Positions 47,182 through 57,631 are shown, numbered from the stretch's first letter. The stretch: DNA of 64,000 nt from Halobacillus yeomjeoni (GCF_020171525.1 NZ_JAIVAI010000001.1:1178001-1242000); one strand, 5' to 3'. A program made the numbers and translations. Notes: generated by a model from the sequence alone, not told the origin.

Positions 47182-48662
47182 TAAACACCTCGCTTGTAAT
47201 TATGCCTTTCCGTTGAGCGGTATTGCAAGTGATTCGCCAATATTTTTGCCCCCTGCATAACAATCGGCACGCCACCACCCGGGTGAACAGATGCCCCTAC
47301 CGCATATAAGTCATCAATCGAATAGGGCTGCATTTGAGGTCGGAACACACCGGATTGAAAGAGAGTCGGAGCTATTCCAAAGCTCCCACCTGCATATAAT
47401 CCTTCTTTTTGAGCCTGTTCTGGTGTCCTTATTGTCATCCAGTTGATATTTTTCCTTAAATGAGGAAAACCGCGTTCTTCCATCTGATCGATGACATAAT
47501 CAATCAGATGCTGCTTCTGACTCCAATCTACATCCTCCCCCGCCGGAACGGGAATCAACGTATAAAGGACGCCCTTTCCTTTTGGAGCTAGAGAATCATC
47601 GATTAATGAGGGATGGAAGGTATAGAAGGATGGGTCATCCGGTAATTGTTTATCATCGAACACCTGCTTCATATGCTTATCAAAATTCTCTGACATGAAA
47701 AACTGGTGCATGGACCTGTTCGGATAATTTTTTTCCAACCCCATGTACAGGAGCAAACAACCTGATGAAGGAGTGTACGCCCGTCTCAATCTTTTTTCTT
47801 TTGGTAAAAGATCGTCCATGATTGGAAAATCCCCATTCAAAATGAGTTCATCAACTTTTTGATACTTTTGGTTCACTCGAATGGCATCCACTCTATTGGA
47901 GTGCAGTGATATATGATCGACCTCTGCATTTGTATGGAGGGATACGCCCCTTCTCTCCAAAGTCTGCAAGATGATCTCCACCAAATGAGCATACCCGCCT
48001 TTCAAATACCATATTCCATGCTCATGCTCACTGTAGGATACCAACGAATACATTGCAGGAGATTGCTGAGGGTGGCCCCCGATATAAAGGGTCTGCAGTG
48101 TATAAGCTTCAATGAGTTGAGGATCGTTGAAATAATTGCTCATCATCTTCTTCACGTTTTGATAGGCTTTCAACTTCATTAATGTGTGAAGGTTTTTACC
48201 CGAAAAAAATGTTCGCTTATTTACAAAGGATTTCTCAAGGAACTGTGCCTTTCCTTGTAAAAACCGTATTCTCATATCAGAAATAAAACGGTGGTACCCT
48301 CGTTCATTCCCTGGGAATACAGCATTTAATTCCTCGATTTGGCGGTCTGTGTCCGTATATTTCGTAAATGTTTTTCCATTTTTAAAGTGAACATCGTAAA
48401 GGGGATCACATTTAACCAGTGGAATACTTTCACGGCTTATCCCTCCCTCTTCAAGGATGCTTAGAAGCATTTCAGGGAGAAGCACGATCGTCGGGCCTTG
48501 ATCCACTTTATAATCCCCATGCCGTTCATAGGTCAGCCGTCCTCCAAACTGATCATTCTTTTCGTAAATCGAGATATGCCGTTCTTTTTCCTTTGATAGG
48601 AGTAAGGCGGTCACTAACCCGCCAATCCCTCCGCCTACGATGGCCGTTTCTTTTTTTATCAT
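47181..48662 (-). CDS. crtN: CrtN-type diapophytoene desaturase
   Basis: The 493-residue flavoprotein has the FAD motif VGGGIGGL near residue 8 and the C-terminal signature [19 protein letters not shown]. Central blocks such as [32 protein letters not shown] fit CrtN of S. aureus. Its place directly before crtM matches the crtMN pair, so it is the best candidate for the desaturase that makes diaponeurosporene or diapolycopene. The gene overlaps both neighbours by a few bases. Confidence 0.82.
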   Translation of the reverse strand: MIKKETAIVGGGIGGLVTALLLSKEKERHISIYEKNDQFGGRLTYERHGDYKVDQGPTIVLLPEMLLSILEEGGISRESIPLVKCDPLYDVHFKNGKTFTKYTDTDRQIEELNAVFPGNERGYHRFISDMRIRFLQGKAQFLEKSFVNKRTFFSGKNLHTLMKLKAYQNVKKMMSNYFNDPQLIEAYTLQTLYIGGHPQQSPAMYSLVSYSEHEHGIWYLKGGYAHLVEIILQTLERRGVSLHTNAEVDHISLHSNRVDAIRVNQKYQKVDELILNGDFPIMDDLLPKEKRLRRAYTPSSGCLLLYMGLEKNYPNRSMHQFFMSENFDKHMKQVFDDKQLPDDPSFYTFHPSLIDDSLAPKGKGVLYTLIPVPAGEDVDWSQKQHLIDYVIDQMEERGFPHLRKNINWMTIRTPEQAQKEGLYAGGSFGIAPTLFQSGVFRPQMQPYSIDDLYAVGASVHPGGGVPIVMQGAKILANHLQYRSTERHNYKRGV

Positions 48663-50143
48663 GAGGGCTGCGCCTCCTTCTCCTTGATCCAGCCGGTGGT
48701 GATCCTGGCAGATTCCAAAATCGTTGGAAGTCCGCTTCCTGGGTGGGTGCCTCCACCGACCAGCCAGCAGTGCTCCAGTTCCTGAAAGCGATTATGGGGT
48801 CTGAAATACATCATCTGCGACAGTTGGTGACCTAAACTGAATGTCGCCCCTTTATGGACAAAATGCTCCGTCTGCCATTGCAATGGAGTTAATATTTTCT
48901 CCGTCACAATGTGATTACGGATTTCTTCAAAGCCGGTTTTCTTTTCAAGTTCGTCATATATCAACTGTTTGAAGGTTTCCTGCTTATCATCCCAGTCAAT
49001 TTCTGAGTAGTTGTTCGGGACAGGAGCGAGAATGTAAACCGCTGAATGTCCCTCAGGAGCAAGAGTCGGATCCGTCACACTGGCATTATGAATATAAATC
49101 GATGGCTCATCAGATAACACCAAGTCCTTCGTCATTTCGTTGACATTCTTTTGATAATCCTCAGCAAAAAGGATGGTATGGTGCGGCATATCATACAGCT
49201 TATCCAGTCCTACGTATATCATGAATGTTGAGCAGGAATATTTCTTCTTATCCAACTTCGGCTTGGAGTACTTCTTCAACACGCCATCATCCAGCATATG
49301 ACTCATTGCCTGAGCAAAATCAGCATTGATGATCACTTCATCTGCATGGAATTCTTCGCCTGAATCCAGAACAAGACCGGTCATCTTCTTTCCATCCAGT
49401 TTAAATTTGCTGACTCCATTGCCTAGATGAATTTTCCCTCCAAACTCTTCTGTCACCGCAGCCATCGACTTAGAGAGCTGATTGACTCCTCCAATTGGAT
49501 GAAAGACGCCGTACTCATGTTCCATGTATGAAAGAATGGAAAAGGCACCTGGACATTCCCACGGCGACATTCCTAAATATTTCGCCTGGAAAGTGAACGC
49601 TATTTTCAGGCGCTCATCTGTGAAATAGTCGGATAAAACATCATAGACAGATTTACCGAGCGATAATTGTGGAAGTGCCTTCAAGGCTCTAAGGCTCACA
49701 TAATCCTTCAAGCGATGGTGCCGGGTTTGAAGCAATGGAAGCAGTGCGTTCATTTTCTTTCTGGTATCGCTCATGAACCTGTCATACCCTTTTTCGTTGC
49801 CGGGAAAATGCTCTTCAATCACTTGAAGCATTTTTTCACGATTGTGGTACATCGGAACCCTCTTGCCATCGAATTGCAATTCATACATCGGTGATAATTC
49901 GACAAGATCCATATAGTCATGGACATCCCGACCTGCCATTTGAAATATTTCTTCAACGATATGAGGCATACTTAAAAATGTCGGTCCGATATCAAACGTG
50001 TATTCCCCTAGTGAAAAGTGACCATTACGGCCCCCTACATAACTCTGTTTTTCAAACACGTGTACATCATATCCTGCCGAAGCAAGAATCATTGCAGAAG
50101 CCAGTCCCCCTGGACCTGCTCCAACGACAGCAATCTTTCTCAA
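48659..50143 (-). CDS. Second CrtN-like carotenoid oxidase/desaturase
   Basis: The 494-residue flavoprotein has [12 protein letters not shown] at the start and VGGGTHPGSGLPTILESARI at the end, a variant of the carotenoid-oxidoreductase signature that differs from the other two paralogues. By analogy with CrtNb/CrtP it may oxidise the terminal methyl group. The TTG start is preferred because GGGGAAGGTG precedes it; an ATG nine codons earlier overlaps this site. It is first in the minus-strand operon. Confidence 0.82.
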   Translation of the reverse strand: MRKIAVVGAGPGGLASAMILASAGYDVHVFEKQSYVGGRNGHFSLGEYTFDIGPTFLSMPHIVEEIFQMAGRDVHDYMDLVELSPMYELQFDGKRVPMYHNREKMLQVIEEHFPGNEKGYDRFMSDTRKKMNALLPLLQTRHHRLKDYVSLRALKALPQLSLGKSVYDVLSDYFTDERLKIAFTFQAKYLGMSPWECPGAFSILSYMEHEYGVFHPIGGVNQLSKSMAAVTEEFGGKIHLGNGVSKFKLDGKKMTGLVLDSGEEFHADEVIINADFAQAMSHMLDDGVLKKYSKPKLDKKKYSCSTFMIYVGLDKLYDMPHHTILFAEDYQKNVNEMTKDLVLSDEPSIYIHNASVTDPTLAPEGHSAVYILAPVPNNYSEIDWDDKQETFKQLIYDELEKKTGFEEIRNHIVTEKILTPLQWQTEHFVHKGATFSLGHQLSQMMYFRPHNRFQELEHCWLVGGGTHPGSGLPTILESARITTGWIKEKEAQPS

Positions 50144-50274
50144 CTCATTCACCTTCCCCCATGTATCCATTCATTGTACAAATATTATACATAAATGGTA
50201 TGTAAAAAACGAGTAGTAATACTCTTTGTATATGTTCTTTACAATTTTTTCAATAAAATCATTGTTCTCATCCT

Positions 50275-50299
50275 TTACCCTTTTTTATCTTTTTATAAC
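50275..50299 (-). promoter_or_regulatory. Possible SigB-like promoter of the minus-strand carotenoid operon
   Basis: GTTATA and GGGTAA are 13 bases apart. The -10 matches GGGWAW exactly; the -35 matches GTTTAA at four of six. It lies about 130 bases before the first gene. Confidence 0.4.
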
Positions 50300-50378
50300 C
50301 AGGTGGGTGTACAGCTTGTTCAACTCACCCTCATAAAAAATGATGAATCGTCCAAACTATACACAAGGAGGTCTGATC

Positions 50379-50585
50379 ATGTATTCCAATCAAAGAATCT
50401 CAGGACCTTTCTTCCCTTCTCATTCGGCTTCATCTCCTGACAATGCACAGCTGATCAACGAACAGCTCAATCATTGGTGTGAAGAAATCGACCGATGTGA
50501 ACATCAACATAATGAGAAAGAAAAGAATGGGTTCAACCAGAAAAGTAAAATCATCAAGTTAGCCCCGACAACTTTCATGGATTGA
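50379..50585 (+). CDS. Hypothetical 68-residue protein
   Basis: AAGGAGG lies 6 bases before the ATG. The product (MYSNQRISGPFFPSHSASS onward) is polar with a Trp-Cys pair and a CEHQHNEKEK cluster of Cys and His, then a basic end. I know no family. It lies between the carotenoid genes and the YjcZ-like gene. Confidence 0.65.
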   Translation: MYSNQRISGPFFPSHSASSPDNAQLINEQLNHWCEEIDRCEHQHNEKEKNGFNQKSKIIKLAPTTFMD

Positions 50586-50588
50586 TTC

Positions 50589-50608
50589 GTATAGGTGTTC
50601 ACCTATAC
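50589..50608. repeat. Perfect 9-bp inverted repeat after the 68-residue protein gene
   Basis: GTATAGGTG and CACCTATAC are separated by two bases. It has no T run, so it is more like an operator or a short RNA stem than a terminator. Confidence 0.45.
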
Positions 50609-50661
50609 TCCACCCTCACCTCCTGCATACGTTGTAGATGTACTGATCAGGAGGTGAGCTT

Positions 50662-50787
50662 ATGCACAACTACCCTTATTACGGCGGAAGATGCTGCAAA
50701 GGATATGGGGGTTATCCGAACACTTTTGCTTTGATAGTCGTTTTGTTCATTTTATTGATTATCGTAGGTGCAGCTTTCTACTGTTAA
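50662..50787 (+). CDS. YjcZ/SscA-family small sporulation-type protein
   Basis: The 41-residue product starts [19 protein letters not shown] and ends in a 20-residue hydrophobic stretch, [15 protein letters not shown]. This Gly/Tyr head plus tiny membrane tail is the mark of the YjcZ-like tiny_TM family common in spore formers; SscA of B. subtilis is a spore-assembly member. TCAGGAGGTG precedes the ATG. Confidence 0.88.
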   Translation: MHNYPYYGGRCCKGYGGYPNTFALIVVLFILLIIVGAAFYC

Positions 50788-50885
50788 ATGGCTTGGGTAA
50801 GAATGACAGAGTGCATCTTTCTCAGTATTGTAATCGCACGTTTGACAACGCTTTCAATTATTGTTTTTTTCAAAAATATATATTT

Positions 50886-50922
50886 TAAAAAAGGAACTTC
50901 CCATAAGAGAAGTTCCTTTTTA
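50886..50922 (-). terminator. Terminator of the GGDEF/EAL gene
   Basis: A perfect AAAAAGGAACTTC/GAAGTTCCTTTTT stem with a 7-base loop overlaps the stop codon. Confidence 0.88.
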
Positions 50923-52887
50923 GTGATATGTGTTTTGTTGAAATATTTCTTCCAGTTCCACAGGTGGTAAAGGTTTGCTGTATAGGAAACCTTGAATTTC
51001 ATCGCACCTTTCTTGACGTAGAAAGTCAAGCTGTTCGTTGGTTTCCACACCTTCAGCAATGACTCTCATATCAAGGGAGTGCGACATGTGGATGATCGAT
51101 TTTACTATGGCTTTATTCTGCTTTCGGTTTTCGTCGATGAAAATCCGATCGATTTTCAACTTACTGACCGGGAACCGACTTAAATATTTTAAGGATGAGT
51201 AGCCTGTACCAAAATCATCAATCGATACTAACACTCCCTCCTCACGAAGCTCCTTCAACGTTCGAATAATGTATTCCTCATTCGAGACTGCCATACTCTC
51301 TGTAATTTCGAGCTCTAAATACTTAGGCTCTAATCCCGATTCATCCAAAATCTTTTTCACCTTTGAAACTAAATCCTTTTGGTGAAATTGTGTCGCAGAT
51401 AAGTTTACTCCGACTACCACAGGTTTAAAGCCGAGTTCCTGCCACTTTTTATTCTGCATGCAGGCTTCCCTCATCACCCACTCACCGATTTCACAAATCA
51501 ATCCAGTTTTTTCAGCTACAGGGATAAATAAACCGGGTGAAATCATCCCTTGTTCTGGATGGTTCCACCTGACCAGCGCCTCGAGCCCGACCACTTCTTC
51601 ACTGACAATACATTTTTGTGGCTGATAATGAATTTCCAGCTGTTTCTCCTTCACGGCTTTCCTAAGAGCCGTTTCCACGGATAACTGCGTCTCGAGCCGC
51701 TTGGATATGGAAGGCTCATAGCACTTGTAATGATCGCGATTATTTCCTTTCACATGATACATCGCACTATCCGCTTGCTTGATCAATTCCTCTGCTGTTT
51801 TTCCATTCTGTGGATACATGCTTATACCAATACTGATTGAAGTATAAATTTCATGTTCTTCTATCGTTATAGGAACACGGAAAGCTTCGACTAGAGATGC
51901 AGCCATCTCTTCAGCCTCTTTTTTTGAGGAAACGCCTCTTTGAAGAATCAAGAATTCATCTCCACCCATATGTGCGATGAAAACATTCGTATCCAGCAGC
52001 TTTTTCAACCGCTCTGCACAGGATTGGAGCAAACGATCTCCGAATTGATACCCCAGCGTATCATTGACTTGTTTAAAGTAGTCCAAATTGATGAAGTGAA
52101 CAGCTAAATTTTGCTCTTGTTCAAGTGTATGACTTAAGATCGACTTGAAATAGTGATGATTCGGCAGGTTCGTCAACTCATCATAATAGGCCATAAACTC
52201 CATTTTTTGTTCAGTCTCAATTCGCTGGGTGACGTCACGGATGATTGCAATCCTAAGCACCTCATCCCCATGGACAAATGGATGAGCCAGTACTTCAATA
52301 TAAAATCGCGTGCTATCTTTTTTAACCGCTTTCAATAGAAAGGGCCTGTCAGGTAAGGAATTCAACATTTCCTCTAAGTCTGCCTGGCTAGCTTCATCAA
52401 TAAAAGAAGAAATCTCCATGGCGTGTAATTCCTCTTTTGAGTATCCGAACATTCGTTCAAACGTTAAATCACAGTCCACAAACTCTCCCTGCTTGTGAAG
52501 AATCATCCCTTCCGACCTTTCATGTGTGAGCTGGTTCATTTGGTCTTTCAACTCTTGAACTTGATCCGTGAGGGAAACCAGCCTTAAAAAGACGGCGTAA
52601 TACTTTTGATCTCCGTCAATTTTCATTTTTTTACTTCTGACATGAAAAAGACGGTCCGATCCGTCCTTGATTCGCAGCAATACACTGGCTTCCTCTTGTT
52701 CTTTGAAGCGATTGAAATCAAACCAAGTATGAATCGGACCTTTTTGGATATTTTTTATGAATTGTAGAACACCTTGATTATGGCGGACTACATTTCCATA
52801 AGCATCCACGAATAAGAGTGGATCTTCGATATTTTCAAAAAGCCACTCATTCATGGGGATAGCCAGGTCTCTCTCTTTGTATGGCAT
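50920..52887 (-). CDS. PAS-PAS-GGDEF-EAL cyclic-di-GMP enzyme
   Basis: The 655-residue cytosolic protein has two PAS-like domains (about 10-100 and 115-220), then a GGDEF domain with an intact GGDEF at 308-312 and an EAL domain with EALVRW at 436-441. Further EAL residues are present (ELEITES, IDDFGTGYSSL, KIDRIFI). Both domains look catalytically complete, so the protein could make and degrade c-di-GMP, with the PAS domains choosing. No membrane segment is seen. GAGGGGG upstream sets the start. Confidence 0.93.
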   Translation of the reverse strand: MPYKERDLAIPMNEWLFENIEDPLLFVDAYGNVVRHNQGVLQFIKNIQKGPIHTWFDFNRFKEQEEASVLLRIKDGSDRLFHVRSKKMKIDGDQKYYAVFLRLVSLTDQVQELKDQMNQLTHERSEGMILHKQGEFVDCDLTFERMFGYSKEELHAMEISSFIDEASQADLEEMLNSLPDRPFLLKAVKKDSTRFYIEVLAHPFVHGDEVLRIAIIRDVTQRIETEQKMEFMAYYDELTNLPNHHYFKSILSHTLEQEQNLAVHFINLDYFKQVNDTLGYQFGDRLLQSCAERLKKLLDTNVFIAHMGGDEFLILQRGVSSKKEAEEMAASLVEAFRVPITIEEHEIYTSISIGISMYPQNGKTAEELIKQADSAMYHVKGNNRDHYKCYEPSISKRLETQLSVETALRKAVKEKQLEIHYQPQKCIVSEEVVGLEALVRWNHPEQGMISPGLFIPVAEKTGLICEIGEWVMREACMQNKKWQELGFKPVVVGVNLSATQFHQKDLVSKVKKILDESGLEPKYLELEITESMAVSNEEYIIRTLKELREEGVLVSIDDFGTGYSSLKYLSRFPVSKLKIDRIFIDENRKQNKAIVKSIIHMSHSLDMRVIAEGVETNEQLDFLRQERCDEIQGFLYSKPLPPVELEEIFQQNTYH

Positions 52888-52914
52888 TGTAATGCCCCCT
52901 CTACACCAGTCACT

Positions 52915-54273
52915 CTAACCGATGATGATTCTCTCTTTTGGATAGTGATACTTTCCTTTTGGCTTCTGTTTATGGAAAGAGAACAAGAATGTCAGAATTC
53001 CTATTCTTCCGAGGAACATCAACAGCATCAACAAAACCTTTCCGAATGAAGTAAGGCCAGGTGTGATGCCTAAAGATAAACCTACTGTTCCGAAAGCAGA
53101 AGTCACTTCAAAAATGATTTCATTCATTGAGTAAGGCTCAGTAATCGACAGCAGCATAACAGAAACAAAGCATAAGAAGAGTGCCATCAAAGTTACAACA
53201 ACAGCTTTGTTCAAATCTTCGTTATGAACTTCTCTACGGAAAATACGGATATGGTTCCCTCCGCGTGCGAAGGTGAGGACGAAAATAAGTACCAAAGCGA
53301 ATGTCGTTGTCCGGATTCCTCCCCCTACACTACTCGGAGATGCACCGATGAACATCAATGAAGACATGAACAATTGGGTTTGTTCGGTGAATTGGTTGAT
53401 ATCCATCGTGGATAACCCGCCGCTTCTCGTAGTTACGGATTGAAACAAGGCATAAAAAAAGATTTCATGCCACGCTTTATTCGCAAAGAAATGGTTGAAT
53501 TCCAGTAAAACGATGACCACCATGCCGTACACAACTAATACGAAGAAAGTAATGGTTGTCAGCTTTGCAAATAAAGAAAATTGAATGGTCTTCAATCGAT
53601 TGTTATGGAACAAGTATTCCTTAAGCTCAATAAGTACTGGAAACCCGATTGCTCCTGATATGATCAATATGATATTGATAAATTGCACGAAATAATCATC
53701 TTTGAAAGGAACCAGGGATTGCCCGGTAATATCAAAACCACCATTCGTCATTGCACTAATTGCGCCAAAAAAGCCTTGTAAATATGCTTCGCCCGGCTCA
53801 AAATATTGAAGGTAATACGTACCCAGTGTCAAAAATCCGATCATTTCAATCAACAAGACGACAAGTACAATTTCCTTGACCATCCGTACCATACCTTGGA
53901 AAGAGGTTTGGTTCTGATCGGTCATGATTAACCTTCGTTCTTTCATTCCGATCTTTTTACCAAGTACAAGCCAAACCATTGTCCCCAACGTCATAACCCC
54001 GATTCCCCCGAACTGGAGAACCATCGCTAAAATAAAGACGCCTGTTGTACTGAATGTTTCAGCTGTAGGTACAGTCGTAAGCCCTGTAACGCTGACAGCA
54101 CTGACCGCCGTGAACAAGACATCAATGAAATCCAGCTCAACGCCGGGTTGATGTGCCACCGGAAGTCCAATCAATATGGAGGAAATGGTTACTGCTAAAA
54201 GGTAATAGACCGCTATCAATTGAAATGGCGATAATTGATTGAGCCAACGCAGGCTTTTTCTTCTCACCCACAT
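52915..54273 (-). CDS. ktrD: Ktr potassium transporter membrane subunit
   Basis: The 452-residue protein shows the four M1-P-M2 repeats of Trk/Ktr channels, each with its filter loop: SVTGLTT, MTNGGFD, TTRSGGLST and SAFGTVGLS. The central glycines that line the K+ path are intact. Length and sequence style fit KtrD, which pairs with KtrC; KtrB is the alternative, but no ktrA is seen. The cognate ktrC lies 38 kb away, as these two are also unlinked in B. subtilis. Confidence 0.88.
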   Translation of the reverse strand: MWVRRKSLRWLNQLSPFQLIAVYYLLAVTISSILIGLPVAHQPGVELDFIDVLFTAVSAVSVTGLTTVPTAETFSTTGVFILAMVLQFGGIGVMTLGTMVWLVLGKKIGMKERRLIMTDQNQTSFQGMVRMVKEIVLVVLLIEMIGFLTLGTYYLQYFEPGEAYLQGFFGAISAMTNGGFDITGQSLVPFKDDYFVQFINIILIISGAIGFPVLIELKEYLFHNNRLKTIQFSLFAKLTTITFFVLVVYGMVVIVLLEFNHFFANKAWHEIFFYALFQSVTTRSGGLSTMDINQFTEQTQLFMSSLMFIGASPSSVGGGIRTTTFALVLIFVLTFARGGNHIRIFRREVHNEDLNKAVVVTLMALFLCFVSVMLLSITEPYSMNEIIFEVTSAFGTVGLSLGITPGLTSFGKVLLMLLMFLGRIGILTFLFSFHKQKPKGKYHYPKERIIIG

Positions 54274-54404
54274 AGTAAATCTCCTTTGATGTCGCTAAAT
54301 ATTTCTTGGATGAAGATGACAATTACTGCGTATATTACTATCATCGTCATTTTCCTTCCAAAGTTTAACTCATATATCCTGAAGTTGGAAGTGTGATTCG
54401 TTTA

Positions 54405-54833
54405 TTAATTAGAAGAACTCTCTTCTCCCAGACGCTTGAATTCTTCTAAGAGCTCATCCCCTTGATACCCTTTATCTAAAAGTTGCTTTAAGGTTTTCTC
54501 AATATATTCTCTTTGACGGTCAATGATCGTCCCAATGAAAATGATATTGATATGATTGCCGATTTTGTTCGTTTCCACAGGTTTGACGAGGAATGTCGCA
54601 GGGGTATTGGACGGTTTCGTAATCTTGACCTGCACCATGATTTCTTCGTTATTCCGGCACATAACCTCAAAAAATTCCTCATAACTCTCATCGACGTAGG
54701 CTTCGATCACCCACCGGCCTCGATCATCTTCACGATTGATGATCAGACCATCTTGTAATTTTATACGTCTCTGTGTGATATCATCATTTTTCTCTTCTAC
54801 AATGTCTAAAGATATAAGTTTAAAAGTTTTCAT
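54405..54833 (-). CDS. ywpF: YwpF-like family protein
   Basis: The 142-residue product starts MKTFKLISLDIVEE and has the blocks DGLIINREDDRGRWVIEAY and VQVKITKPSNTPATF, which agree with B. subtilis YwpF as I remember it. It has no signal peptide or membrane segment and an acidic C-terminal helix. Function is unknown. GGAGGTGATG precedes the ATG. Confidence 0.78.
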   Translation of the reverse strand: MKTFKLISLDIVEEKNDDITQRRIKLQDGLIINREDDRGRWVIEAYVDESYEEFFEVMCRNNEEIMVQVKITKPSNTPATFLVKPVETNKIGNHINIIFIGTIIDRQREYIEKTLKQLLDKGYQGDELLEEFKRLGEESSSN

Positions 54834-54954
54834 ACAAACATCACCTCCACGAACTATATAGGATCATTATTATTATAGATGACGTAACACGATTGAGCAA
54901 AGAGACTTCCGAAAGGGTTCTCCTGGGGATTTGAACTTGATGGATCCCCCCCGG

Positions 54955-55968
54955 CTAGCCTCCAATGTAAGACATTTCTATTTTATCCCCACGCTTCTTG
55001 TTATACTTAGCTCGATCAACAGAATATTGGTCTTTGCGTCCTGTCCAAATTTCATATAAGTATGCGGTTATATCCTGATCTGATTGATTTTCGCTTAACA
55101 TTTCTTTGAGATCGTACCCATGGGTTGCAAACAGGCAGGTAAAAAGCTTCCCATCCGCGGATAAGCGAACCCTGGTACAGCTGCTGCAGAAGGCTTCCGT
55201 TACAGAGGAGATGACCCCTATTTCAGCGTTAGAATCCTTATAACGGAATCGATCAGCCACTTCTCCGAAGTAATTAGGCGCAAGCGGCACCAAAGACATC
55301 TCCGCGTCAATGAGTTCTATGATTTCTTTTTTTGATACCACCTCATCCATGTTCCATCCATTATGATTACCGACATCCATGAATTCGATGAACCGAAGGG
55401 TATCCCCTGTTTCTTTGAAATAACGAGCCATAGGAACGATTTGACTTTCATTCATGCCTCTCTTCACGACCATATTCACTTTGATTTCCAAGCCTGCATC
55501 GCGGGCGGCTTCAATGCCTTTCAATACCGGCTTCGTTTTAATTCCACGACCATTGGTTTGTTGAAAAACCTCATCCTCAATCGCATCCAGGCTGATGTTG
55601 ACACGATCCAGGCCCGCAGCTTTAAGGTTTGCAGCCTGCCTCACTAAAAACACCGCATTCGTGGTTAGAGCAATATCCGTTATCCCATCCACCTCTTTAA
55701 TACGTGCGATCAAATCATGCAGGTTCTTTCTCATTAATGGTTCTCCACCGGTCAATCGTATTTTTTCCACTCCGAAACGAGCGAAGATCTCAACAAGTCT
55801 TACAATTTCATCAAAACTCAACAATTGGTCTTCCGGCATGAATGCATAGTCGTCTCCGAACACTTCTGCCGGCATGCAATACGAACATCGGAAGTTGCAC
55901 CGATCGATGACAGATATTCTCAAGTCCCTCATCGGGCGATCCTTTTGGTCTAATATGTATGTGGTCAT
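54955..55968 (-). CDS. moaA: GTP 3',8-cyclase of molybdenum cofactor synthesis
   Basis: The 337-residue radical-SAM enzyme carries out the first step of molybdopterin synthesis. The SAM cluster motif is CNFRCSYC near residue 24; the second cluster is made by C-terminal cysteines in CSSCTRVR and FTCLF. The protein ends in the family's Gly-Gly tail (SYIGG), which enters the active site. It follows moeA by 23 bases. MoaBCDE and MoeB are not in the window. Confidence 0.95.
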   Translation of the reverse strand: MTTYILDQKDRPMRDLRISVIDRCNFRCSYCMPAEVFGDDYAFMPEDQLLSFDEIVRLVEIFARFGVEKIRLTGGEPLMRKNLHDLIARIKEVDGITDIALTTNAVFLVRQAANLKAAGLDRVNISLDAIEDEVFQQTNGRGIKTKPVLKGIEAARDAGLEIKVNMVVKRGMNESQIVPMARYFKETGDTLRFIEFMDVGNHNGWNMDEVVSKKEIIELIDAEMSLVPLAPNYFGEVADRFRYKDSNAEIGVISSVTEAFCSSCTRVRLSADGKLFTCLFATHGYDLKEMLSENQSDQDITAYLYEIWTGRKDQYSVDRAKYNKKRGDKIEMSYIGG

Positions 55969-55991
55969 TGCCTCTGCTCCTTCCAGATCGT

Positions 55992-57254
55992 TTAAAGTTT
56001 TTGTCTGCCTTTGAGATCTTCAAGTAAAACAGCCTCAACCCTGTCCCCCTGTTTGAATCCTCTTGTACCGCCCGGGAGCATGATCAGAGCATCTGTATAA
56101 GCCAGGGAACTGACGACAGCCGATTTATCCAACCCAGCGGGATATACCACTACTTTCCCTTCTTCATACTCGATGAACCCTCTTACAAAGCGAGTGAATG
56201 GGTTCGCCTTCTTAAAATCCCTACCAAGCGTCGCTTGTACGGTCCGATGGTACGGGTGAGTTCTTCCCAAATAACGCTGAAGAATGGGAAATGTGAAAAG
56301 TTCAAACCCTACGTAGCAGGCAGAAGGATTTCCGGATAAACCGAACAACAATTTCCCCTGAACAGAAGCTGCTGTCGTCACACTTCCGGGCCGCATAGCA
56401 ACCTTATTGAATAAGACCTCCGCCCCTAACTTCTCATAAATTTCCGGCATCAGGTCGAAATCACCTACCGAAACCCCGCCAGTCGTAATCAAGAAGTCTA
56501 CGTCTTGAATCGCGGCAGCGACCGCTTGAAAACATGTAGGTAAATCATCCACCAACTTACCTAAGTACCGCGCCTCCGCTCCAGCTCGCTCAATTTGCGA
56601 AACGATCATATACGCATTTGAGTTACGTATCTTTCCTGGAATCAACTCATCTTCCACTTCAAGCAGTTCAGTCCCTGTAGCAAAAACACCGACAACCGGT
56701 TTCTTATATACTTTGACTTTTGCATAACCAAAGGTTGCAAGCAGTGCTTTCACGCCTGGATTTACCCTTGAACCCTTTGAAACTAATTTTTCATTAATGG
56801 TTGTTTCTGATCCTTGTAAAATTATATTTTGATTTGGATCCATTGGACGTTTCAATGTCATCCAGGATTGATCCCCTTTTTCTTCTGTTTGACAAATCTC
56901 AAACATAGCCACGCAATCTGCACCAGGTGGAATTTCAGCTCCCGTCATGATCCGGACCGTTTCTCCTTCTTTCATAAACCGACTTGCTCTTGAACCAGCT
57001 CCAACTGTCTCCGTAACCACAAACCGGCCGGGATTGTCTTTTGATAAATGGGTAGTATCTTTCGATCGTAAAGCAAATCCGTCGTAAGGGGATTTATGAA
57101 AAGGGGGTATTGGATGGGTAGCCACTAAATCTTCAGCAATCACCCTTCCATCAGCTTCATTTATACCGATGTTTTCTGTTTCTCCAGTACGCGAATGTTC
57201 CATGATTTTTTCTACAGCTTCATTTACCGGGATAGGTGTTCGATGTAAGTTCAT
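55992..57254 (-). CDS. moeA: Molybdopterin molybdenumtransferase
   Basis: The 420-residue enzyme inserts molybdate into adenylated molybdopterin. The MoCF-binding motif [11 protein letters not shown] lies near 265, the PYDGFALR block near 65 and [17 protein letters not shown] near 310. The domain order is that of MoeA. The ATG with AAAGG upstream is preferred to a TTG three codons earlier. It heads a two-gene operon with moaA. Confidence 0.95.
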   Translation of the reverse strand: MNLHRTPIPVNEAVEKIMEHSRTGETENIGINEADGRVIAEDLVATHPIPPFHKSPYDGFALRSKDTTHLSKDNPGRFVVTETVGAGSRASRFMKEGETVRIMTGAEIPPGADCVAMFEICQTEEKGDQSWMTLKRPMDPNQNIILQGSETTINEKLVSKGSRVNPGVKALLATFGYAKVKVYKKPVVGVFATGTELLEVEDELIPGKIRNSNAYMIVSQIERAGAEARYLGKLVDDLPTCFQAVAAAIQDVDFLITTGGVSVGDFDLMPEIYEKLGAEVLFNKVAMRPGSVTTAASVQGKLLFGLSGNPSACYVGFELFTFPILQRYLGRTHPYHRTVQATLGRDFKKANPFTRFVRGFIEYEEGKVVVYPAGLDKSAVVSSLAYTDALIMLPGGTRGFKQGDRVEAVLLEDLKGRQKL

Positions 57255-57439
57255 ATACTTCAAAGCCTTTCTGAATTTTTTGACCTTTTCTTGACATTAC
57301 CGAATTCAACAGGATATTTCAAAGGTTTTCACAAAATACTTCCCACGACCTTTAAATGACAGGAAGCTTTTAGTATGTGCCTCCCTTAATTCAAAGGCTC
57401 TGTTAACAACAATAGGCCTTGACAAAGCCATTAAAAAAA

Positions 57440-57470
57440 CAAAACCCCCGCCAAAAGGCGGGGATTTATT
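57440..57470 (-). terminator. Terminator of the YrzI operon
   Basis: CCCCGCC/GGCGGGG stem followed on the minus strand by TTTTGTTTTTTT, directly after the last small ORF. Confidence 0.85.
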
Positions 57471-57605
57471 TTAGCAATCTATAAATTTTGATTTATTATG
57501 ATTGATTTTTTCACGGATGATACGTGAACGATTCACTGAATCATCATGCTCGTGACTATTTCTTACTCGTATGGAAACGACAAAAATTAAAAAATTAATC
57601 GTCAT
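57471..57605 (-). CDS. yrzI: YrzI-family small protein, second paralogue
   Basis: The 44-residue product (MTINFLIFVVSIRVRNSHEH onward) has the family's hydrophobic strand-like start with a charged tail. GGAGG lies 8 bases before the ATG. It is the last gene of a tiny-ORF operon. The start MT[IL]NFLIF is shared with the paralogue at 57711. YrzI proteins are annotated as sporulation-associated small proteins, but the role is unclear. Confidence 0.85.
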   Translation of the reverse strand: MTINFLIFVVSIRVRNSHEHDDSVNRSRIIREKINHNKSKFIDC

Positions 57606-57631
57606 AAGATTTACCTCCGTTCGTTCATTCG

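Noticed and set aside
54905-54955. GC-rich inverted stretch after moaA as a terminator
   Set aside because: GGGGAT/ATCCCC can pair but there is no T run and the loop is long.
57393-57430. AAAGGCTCTGTTAAC as another copy of the repeat
   Set aside because: Only about 12 bases match the element end; chance or a tiny relic, too short to call.
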